From: Gammaproteobacteria bacterium
GTDB taxonomy: Bacteria; Pseudomonadota; Gammaproteobacteria; Pseudomonadales; Azotimanducaceae
Reading direction: 5' to 3'
DNA length: 18,402 nucleotides
NCBI GenBank assembly: GCA_027295975.1
Contig: JAPUJX010000132.1
Location: 1 to 18,402 of the forward strand
Shown here: one piece after another, positions 13,914 to 18,402 of the stretch
How the letters are laid out: every line of letters begins with the position of its first letter
Position numbering within the stretch: position 1 is the stretch's first letter
Notes under the pieces: generated by a model
Database searches by the model: none
What the model saw: only the letters and a program-made list of their open reading frames with translations
What the model was told of the DNA's origin: nothing
Made by a program: the position numbers and the translations under genes

Positions 13914-14996
13914 TTGAGTTACGAACGTGACAATATCCGGCGGATGACCGGTTACACCGCGGGAGAGCAACCGGCGGACGCCGCCACGCTGAAGCTGAAC
14001 ACCAACGAAAACCCCTATCCGCCAAGCCCGCGGGTTCAATCGAGGCTGAACGACCTGAGCGTTGACTCGTTACGAACCTACCCCCACCCGACCGCCGACC
14101 CTCTTCGCGACCTGCTCGGTGAGGTACACGAGGTACTCCGCGAGAACATAGTCGTGACACACGGAGGTGATGAAGCGCTGAGGCTCGCGGTTACCACCTA
14201 TGTGGAGCCGGGAACCGCCTTCGGGATGGCCGACCCCAGCTATTCGCTGTATCCGGTACTGGCCGAAATTCAAGACGCCCGACTGGTCAGGGTGCCGTTG
14301 GATGACAGTTGGGACCTACCCCGCAATTTCGCCGACGAACTCAACGAGGCCGGCGCGAACCTGGCATGTATCGTCAACCCTCATGCGCCGTCCGGATCTC
14401 TGATGGATACGGATCGAATCAGCCAACTTGCGCAGAGCTTCAATGGTGTGCTGCTCATCGACGAAGCCTACGTGGATTTTGTGGACCCTGGGTTACGCCA
14501 CGACGCGGTGCGCCTGATCAAGGCGTTCGATAACCTGCTGATCTTGAGAACGTTCAGCAAAGGTTACAGCCTGGCGGGGCTCCGTCTGGGTTATCTCATC
14601 GGCGCGGCTCCACTCATCGAACCCCTGGTTCAAAAAACGCGGGACAGCTTCAACATCGATACCATCAGCCAGGCACTCGGTGAAGCGGCAATCATCGATC
14701 GCGCATATGCCGAAAAGATCTGGGCGAACGTACGCGCCGCCCGTCGTTTGTTGCGTGACGATCTGCTGGGTCTGGGTTTTGCGGTGAAATCCTCCCAGAG
14801 CAACTTCCTGCTGGCTGAGGTCCCCCTGTCGTCGCCAATGACGGCGGAGCAGATATACCTTGCCTTGAAGACCGCCGGAATACTGGTACGTTATTTCGAT
14901 ACGCCGTTACTCGACGACAAGCTGCGTATTACCGTTGGCACGGAAGACCAGAATCGACAACTCGTTGCCGCGTTGCGTACCATCCTCGCCAGCTAG
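13914..14996 (+). CDS. Histidinol-phosphate aminotransferase-like PLP enzyme
   Basis: A 360-residue class I/II aminotransferase, closest in layout to HisC, which converts imidazole-acetol phosphate and glutamate to histidinol phosphate. Visible motifs are YTAGEQP (14-20), LNTNENPYPPSP (28-39), the cofactor loop THGGDEALRL (82-91), NPHAPSG (155-161), DEAYVDF (183-189) and the Schiff-base Lys216 in RTFSKGYSLAGLRLGY. HisC usually has NPNNPTG, so the substrate loop differs, and no other his gene is nearby. It could be a second HisC or an enzyme for aromatic or other amino acids. Of the possible starts (GTG 13875 overlapping the transporter gene, TTG 13914), I chose TTG 13914: GAGAG lies seven bases upstream and the length then matches the family. 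The stop codon lies within a possible repeat remnant. Confidence 0.8.
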   Translation: MSYERDNIRRMTGYTAGEQPADAATLKLNTNENPYPPSPRVQSRLNDLSVDSLRTYPHPTADPLRDLLGEVHEVLRENIVVTHGGDEALRLAVTTYVEPGTAFGMADPSYSLYPVLAEIQDARLVRVPLDDSWDLPRNFADELNEAGANLACIVNPHAPSGSLMDTDRISQLAQSFNGVLLIDEAYVDFVDPGLRHDAVRLIKAFDNLLILRTFSKGYSLAGLRLGYLIGAAPLIEPLVQKTRDSFNIDTISQALGEAAIIDRAYAEKIWANVRAARRLLRDDLLGLGFAVKSSQSNFLLAEVPLSSPMTAEQIYLALKTAGILVRYFDTPLLDDKLRITVGTEDQNRQLVAALRTILAS

Positions 14997-15016
14997 GGTC
15001 CTGTCCCGTACATAAC
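14993..15016. repeat. Possible remnant of the palindromic element's end
   Basis: CTAGGGTCCTGTCCCG and the next eight bases match the left end of the 186-bp element (11647-11670) at about 19 of 24 positions, including the CTAG edge. No matching right end is seen before the cupin gene. The aminotransferase stop codon (14994-14996) lies inside it. It may be a decayed insertion or chance similarity. Confidence 0.35.
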
Positions 15017-15053
15017 GCCCGGAGAACGTCTCGACGGTAATGCGAGTCTGCTC

Positions 15054-15515
15054 ATGAAAGGTTACCTGCCCTCGCACAAAATCGAAGAACTGGAAGAAGT
15101 TCGTCACCAACATCAGTTCAACGACAACGCCGTTCGCCACACCCGAACCCTGGGAACCCGGGTAGGTCTCGAGCGAATAGGCGTACACCTGATACGCCTC
15201 GAGAGTGGACGCGACAGCACCCAGTTTCACTACCATGACAACGACGAGGAGTTCCTGTTCATAATTTCCGGCCGCGGCATCGCGGACATCGGCGGCGAAA
15301 CCTTCGAAGTGGGTCCCGGGGACTTCATGGGTTTTCCCGCACCTTCCCCGCCTCACAGTTTGCACAATCCCCATGAAAAAGATCTGGTGTACCTGATGGG
15401 TGGGGAGCGGAAATCGGCGGACGTGGTTCACTATCCTCGTATAGGGCGGTCCATGATCAAATCTTTCGGGCGTAAGCGCTGGGTGGACTGGAAAGATCTA
15501 CACGAGTTGCCGTAG
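15054..15515 (+). CDS. Single-domain cupin protein
   Basis: A 153-residue protein with one cupin barrel. Cupin motif 1 is HYHDNDEEFLFIISGRG, with His59, His61 and Glu65 or Glu66 as metal ligands. Motif 2 is GPGDFMGFPAPSPPHSLHN, with His101 as the fourth ligand. All four expected ligands are present, so it probably binds a divalent metal. Such small cupins include dioxygenases, isomerases and sugar-binding proteins; the sequence does not decide which. The last ~30 residues (KSADVVHYPRIGRSMIKSFG) form a tail outside the barrel that some stand-alone cupins share. The ATG at 15054 lacks a good Shine-Dalgarno sequence. The gene sits 57 bases after the aminotransferase and may be co-transcribed with it. 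It converges on the ABC-F gene with 15 bases between, and no terminator is visible there. Confidence 0.82.
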   Translation: MKGYLPSHKIEELEEVRHQHQFNDNAVRHTRTLGTRVGLERIGVHLIRLESGRDSTQFHYHDNDEEFLFIISGRGIADIGGETFEVGPGDFMGFPAPSPPHSLHNPHEKDLVYLMGGERKSADVVHYPRIGRSMIKSFGRKRWVDWKDLHELP

Positions 15516-15530
15516 TTCATTGAAGGCACG

Positions 15531-17228
15531 TCAACGCCCAAGCCGGGAATTCAACGCCTCGAGTTCGGTGTCCCACTGGGCCTGGAGTTTCTGTTTCTGG
15601 AACTTGTGTTTGCGGGCGCGATCGGCCAGCAGCAGGTCTTCGAGTTCTATTATGCGTTCCAGAATCCATTCACCACCCTGGGGGCTTTTTGTTTGATGGG
15701 GTGTTCGGGGTTCCGCGAGCGTGCCCGTGTAACCTCCTTCGGGCTCGGAGGCGAAGAAGAGATGGAGTTGGTGAATCTCCTCCAGACGGCCATCGTGAAT
15801 CCACAGATAGCGGTTAGCGACCGTTTCCAGGAAGCGCCGATCATGGGAGGTTATCAGCAGCTTTGCATCGCTGGACAACAACTGTTGCTCTAACTGTTCC
15901 TTGCCATCGATGTCGATGTGGTTGGTTGGCTCGTCCATCACCAGAAAGTTGAGGCGCAACATGGCGAGGACCACGAACAACAGGCGCGCCCGCTCGCCGC
16001 CGCTCATTCGAAAGACCCGTTTTTCATGTTCCGAGTAAGGGAAGCCCGCTTTGATGAGGTGTTGGCGAATCCGCTGCTCGTCGGCCGGTACTCGATTACG
16101 CACGAACATCAACATCTCTTCGTCGCCGGAGACCTCATCGAGCTCCTGGTCGTAATAGCCGAGGCTGGTCTGGGGACTGTAACGGTACGTTGTGCCTTCG
16201 CCGGTGAAAGCCGTAACGAGTTCCCTGATAAACGTGGTTTTCCCGACTCCGTTATGGCCTATCAAGGCAACTCTTTCTCCCGGGCGGATGACGAGTTCGT
16301 CTATTCGAAACAGGTCGCGACCGGCAACGCCAATCGTGAGATTTTTCATTGCGATGATCTGTTTTGCGCGGGTGTCGCCCAACTGGAGTCTGAGGTCGAG
16401 CCCGGAACCCCTGCTGACGAACGTCTTTTTTTCCTCCAGGCGATCGATTCGTTTTTCCATGTTTTTCGCGCGGCGGGATAAATCTTCGTTGTCGTAGACC
16501 TTGCCCCAGGTGGCGAGCCGCATGGCGCTCGCCTTGAGCGCATCGATCCTGCGCTCTTCGGCGGCGCGGGTGCGGGCATTTGCTTCATCCATCGCCGAGA
16601 ACTCTTCAACCGCGCCGGAATACGTGCTGTTGAACCGATACAGCCGTTCATCGCGCAGAAACAGTGTCTGAGTGCTGACACCATCCAGAAACGCCCGGTC
16701 GTGGGACACCAGCAGGAAGCCTCCACGGAACTCGCCGAGCAGTTTCTCGAAAAGCACCAGGGTCGCAAGGTCGAGGTGGTTGGTTGGCTCGTCCAGCAAT
16801 AGTAGATCCGGCCCTGCAACCAAAACACGGGCAAACATGAGTCGATTCTGCTGCCCGCCGGATAACGCCCCAACCAGGAGGGCGAACTCGGCTTCGCTGA
16901 AGCCGAGTCGGGTAAGCAAGGCTTCGGCCCGCCAGTTATCCTGTTCGGGCGCCATCTCCGCGACCGCCTCGACAACACTTTTTGCCATGAGGTACTTCGG
17001 CAGAAATTGCTCCACTGCCGCGAGCAGCAAGCCTCGTTTCCTTGCAATCTCTCCCGAGTCGGGATCGATCGTACCCTCGAGGAGTGCTAACAGAGTCGAC
17101 TTACCCGAACCGTTGTGACCGACGAGGGCAAGCCGGTCGCCCGGGGAAATCGCAAGATCCAGGTCGGAAAACAGCCGCTTGTTCCCCAACGAGTGGGATA
17201 GAGACTTGGCTTGCAACAACACGGACAT
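15531..17228 (-). CDS. ABC-F family ATPase (ribosome-associated type)
   Basis: A 565-residue soluble protein with two ABC ATPase domains and no membrane segments. Domain 1 has Walker A GHNGSGKS (37-44), signature LSGGQ (122-126) and Walker B with DEPTNHLD (146-153). Domain 2 has GHNGVGKT (324-331), MSGGE (408-412) and DEPTNHID (432-439). The charged linker at about 215-270 (NARTRAAEERRIDALKASAM) is the P-site-tRNA-interacting motif region of ABC-F proteins. A coiled-coil-like C-terminal tail (about 517-565) is rich in Lys, Gln and Glu. ABC-F proteins bind the ribosomal E site and act in translation control or antibiotic protection. I cannot place it as EttA, Uup, YbiT or YheS with confidence, so no symbol is given. 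The ATG at 17226-17228, with AGG eight bases upstream, is preferred over an upstream in-frame start at 17321. Confidence 0.92.
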   Translation of the reverse strand: MSVLLQAKSLSHSLGNKRLFSDLDLAISPGDRLALVGHNGSGKSTLLALLEGTIDPDSGEIARKRGLLLAAVEQFLPKYLMAKSVVEAVAEMAPEQDNWRAEALLTRLGFSEAEFALLVGALSGGQQNRLMFARVLVAGPDLLLLDEPTNHLDLATLVLFEKLLGEFRGGFLLVSHDRAFLDGVSTQTLFLRDERLYRFNSTYSGAVEEFSAMDEANARTRAAEERRIDALKASAMRLATWGKVYDNEDLSRRAKNMEKRIDRLEEKKTFVSRGSGLDLRLQLGDTRAKQIIAMKNLTIGVAGRDLFRIDELVIRPGERVALIGHNGVGKTTFIRELVTAFTGEGTTYRYSPQTSLGYYDQELDEVSGDEEMLMFVRNRVPADEQRIRQHLIKAGFPYSEHEKRVFRMSGGERARLLFVVLAMLRLNFLVMDEPTNHIDIDGKEQLEQQLLSSDAKLLITSHDRRFLETVANRYLWIHDGRLEEIHQLHLFFASEPEGGYTGTLAEPRTPHQTKSPQGGEWILERIIELEDLLLADRARKHKFQKQKLQAQWDTELEALNSRLGR

Positions 17229-17322
17229 CGGACCAACCTGTGGAGTGTGGAACCCGCCAGGCCGAACCGGGGGGCCATGAACCCGAGCCGCGCAGCGTAC
17301 CAGAGAAATGTTGAACGACAAG

Positions 17323-17363
17323 ATGAGTCATCCTCAAACAATCTACGAGTCAAAGCGACTCAT
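17323..17363. promoter_or_regulatory. Inverted repeats in the ABC-F/rhomboid divergent region
   Basis: ATGAGTC (17323-17329) is matched by GACTCAT (17357-17363), and GAGTC (17347-17351) with GACTC (17357-17361) makes a tighter hairpin around AAAGC. Three copies of the same half-site lie in 41 bases between two divergent genes, which fits a regulator-binding site. No convincing -35/-10 pair was found beside it. The factor is unknown. Confidence 0.35.
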
Positions 17364-17490
17364 GATTAGTGTCTGCGCACCCATGGGAAAGTAAAGTTGT
17401 CCGAATCAACCACACCCCCACCGGTTGGGAAGAAACGTCGCGAATCATCCTGGGGTCCATTCGCTGAGTTCGCCGGTCCGGTTTGACCAC

Positions 17491-18252
17491 ATGTTCCCGC
17501 TGTACGACGAAAACCCACTGGTCAATACGCCCTACGCGACGATAACGCTCATCGTGCTGAACGTGTTGATCTGGAGTCTGGTGCAGGGCTTCGGAAGCGC
17601 AAACAGCCTGGCTGAATCCCTTTGCCTCTACGGACTGGTGCCGGGGGATCTTCTCGGCCGGCTTGACCCCGGAACCCGGATTCTGCTCGGCGAAGGCCTG
17701 GTCTGCCAGCTGGACGGCCAGCCCAACTTCTTAACGCTGTTCAGCTCGATGTTCATGCACGGCGGTTGGTTCCACATCATCGGCAACATGTGGTTTCTCT
17801 GGATATTCGGCGATAACGTGGAAGACGTGATGGGGCCTTTTCGTTTTGTCGCGTTTTACCTTTTATGTGGACTGACGGCAGCCGGAGCGCAGATCCTGAC
17901 GGATGCTGCAAGTCCCATTCCCATGGTGGGCGCCTCGGGTGCCATCGGTGGGGTGATGGGTGCTTATGCCTTGCTGTTCCCCAAGGCTCGAGTGCATACC
18001 CTGCTTTTTCTCGGCTTCTACGTCACGACCATCGCGGTTCCCGCCGTGTTCATGCTGGGGTACTGGTTCGTTCTGCAATTGCTGCAGGGACTTCCCGCGT
18101 TGGGTTCCACCCAGGGCGGGGTGGCATTCTGGGCACACATCGGCGGCTTCGTCTCGGGCCTGGCGCTCATCAACGTATTCAAACGCAGCGACTATCTGAG
18201 TGCCCACCGGGCGCAACCCCAACGGCAGGTATCACGCCACCGCTGGTTCTAG
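17491..18252 (+). CDS. Rhomboid family intramembrane serine protease
   Basis: A 253-residue membrane protease that cuts substrates within the bilayer. Catalytic Ser149 is in VGASGAIGGVMGAY (the GxSG motif) and catalytic His216 is in FWAHIGGFVSG. HGGWFHIIGNMWFLWIFGDN (90-109) contains the conserved His and Asn of the second membrane helix that form the oxyanion environment. At least six hydrophobic segments are visible, with a long loop 1 (about 35-85) between the first helix and this motif, as in the PSE-type family. The start ATG at 17491 gives the typical MFPLYDENPL; the frame is open to 17425 but that stretch looks non-coding. No strong Shine-Dalgarno sequence is seen. It is divergent from the ABC-F gene. 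The final ~20 residues are rich in Arg, Gln and His and probably cytoplasmic. Confidence 0.93.
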   Translation: MFPLYDENPLVNTPYATITLIVLNVLIWSLVQGFGSANSLAESLCLYGLVPGDLLGRLDPGTRILLGEGLVCQLDGQPNFLTLFSSMFMHGGWFHIIGNMWFLWIFGDNVEDVMGPFRFVAFYLLCGLTAAGAQILTDAASPIPMVGASGAIGGVMGAYALLFPKARVHTLLFLGFYVTTIAVPAVFMLGYWFVLQLLQGLPALGSTQGGVAFWAHIGGFVSGLALINVFKRSDYLSAHRAQPQRQVSRHRWF

Positions 18253-18325
18253 CGCAGGTCCCAGCGACAAATTGCCAATCGGCACACATTGCGCCAATCT
18301 TCATATTGCTTTGAAGGGAGAGAAC

Positions 18326-18402
18326 ATGACGACACAACTACCCGCCGTGAGCCTCGCGGCCGTTCCAGGACGTCGAAAAACCATCATCGAGCTTGCCGGC
18401 GA
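18326..18402 (+). CDS. N-terminus of a gene cut by the window edge, possibly a luciferase-like (LLM) oxidoreductase
   Basis: Only the first 25 codons are present. The ATG at 18326 has AAGGGAG a few bases upstream, a strong ribosome site, so a real gene start is likely. The peptide begins MTTQLPAVSLAAVPGRRKTI. This resembles the N-terminus of LLM-class flavin-dependent oxidoreductases, where a first beta strand (VSLAAVPGRR) is followed by an Ile/Glu-rich helix, but the match is from memory over a short stretch and could be wrong. It lies 73 bases after the rhomboid stop, on the same strand. Confidence 0.5.
   Translation, partial: MTTQLPAVSLAAVPGRRKTIIELAG

Noticed and set aside
1..18402. CRISPR array, prophage, integron or toxin-antitoxin system
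   Set aside because: No spaced direct repeats, phage or integrase genes, or toxin-antitoxin pairs were seen. The 33-residue basic protein with its lipoprotein partner does not fit a known toxin-antitoxin layout.

Overview
The window looks like an ordinary chromosomal stretch of a gammaproteobacterium. The protein sequences point that way: a C-terminal Crp fragment very close to the enterobacterial and pseudomonad protein, a Pseudomonas-like trpG-trpD-trpC run, and a TqsA/PerM-like transporter. GC content is moderately high and GTG or TTG starts are frequent. The exact taxon cannot be read from the sequence. There is no rRNA, tRNA, CRISPR array, transposase, integrase or phage gene.

Layout. 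1-290: end of crp and its terminator. 371-7197 (+): a tightly packed six-gene cluster encoding an RDD membrane protein, a SpoIIM-like membrane protein, a DUF4129 membrane protein, a DUF4350 protein, a MoxR AAA+ ATPase and a DUF58 protein. 7204-9600 (-): trpG, trpD and trpC, overlapping and probably translationally coupled; trpE is not next to them. 9601-9947: divergent intergenic region with short repeats. 9948-10904 (+): a DUF7064/CrtC-like protein. 11043-11638 (+): a 33-residue lysine-rich protein overlapping a lipoprotein gene by ATGA. 11647-11832: a 186-bp quasi-palindromic, MITE-like repeat. 11906-15515 (+): a Nit1-type amidase, an AI-2E family transporter, a HisC-like aminotransferase and a small cupin. 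15531-17228 (-): an ABC-F ATPase. 17491-18252 (+): a rhomboid protease. 18326 to the edge (+): start of another gene, possibly a luciferase-like oxidoreductase.

How it works together. The six-gene cluster is the most system-like part. A MoxR ATPase and a DUF58 partner are encoded with four membrane proteins that could form the complex they remodel. The same set of families recurs together in distant bacteria, but I know of no defined biochemical role for this version. It lies between crp and trpC, genes that are direct neighbours in Pseudomonas as I recall. The trp genes make the glutaminase subunit of anthranilate synthase and two following enzymes of tryptophan synthesis. The right half is a set of housekeeping and accessory genes with no evident shared pathway.

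Most notable beyond the genes: the 186-bp hairpin element with a possible end remnant at the hisC stop codon, an altered PRPP-binding loop in TrpD, and the unannotated 33-residue basic protein. All functions are inferred by reading the sequence; no database search was run.
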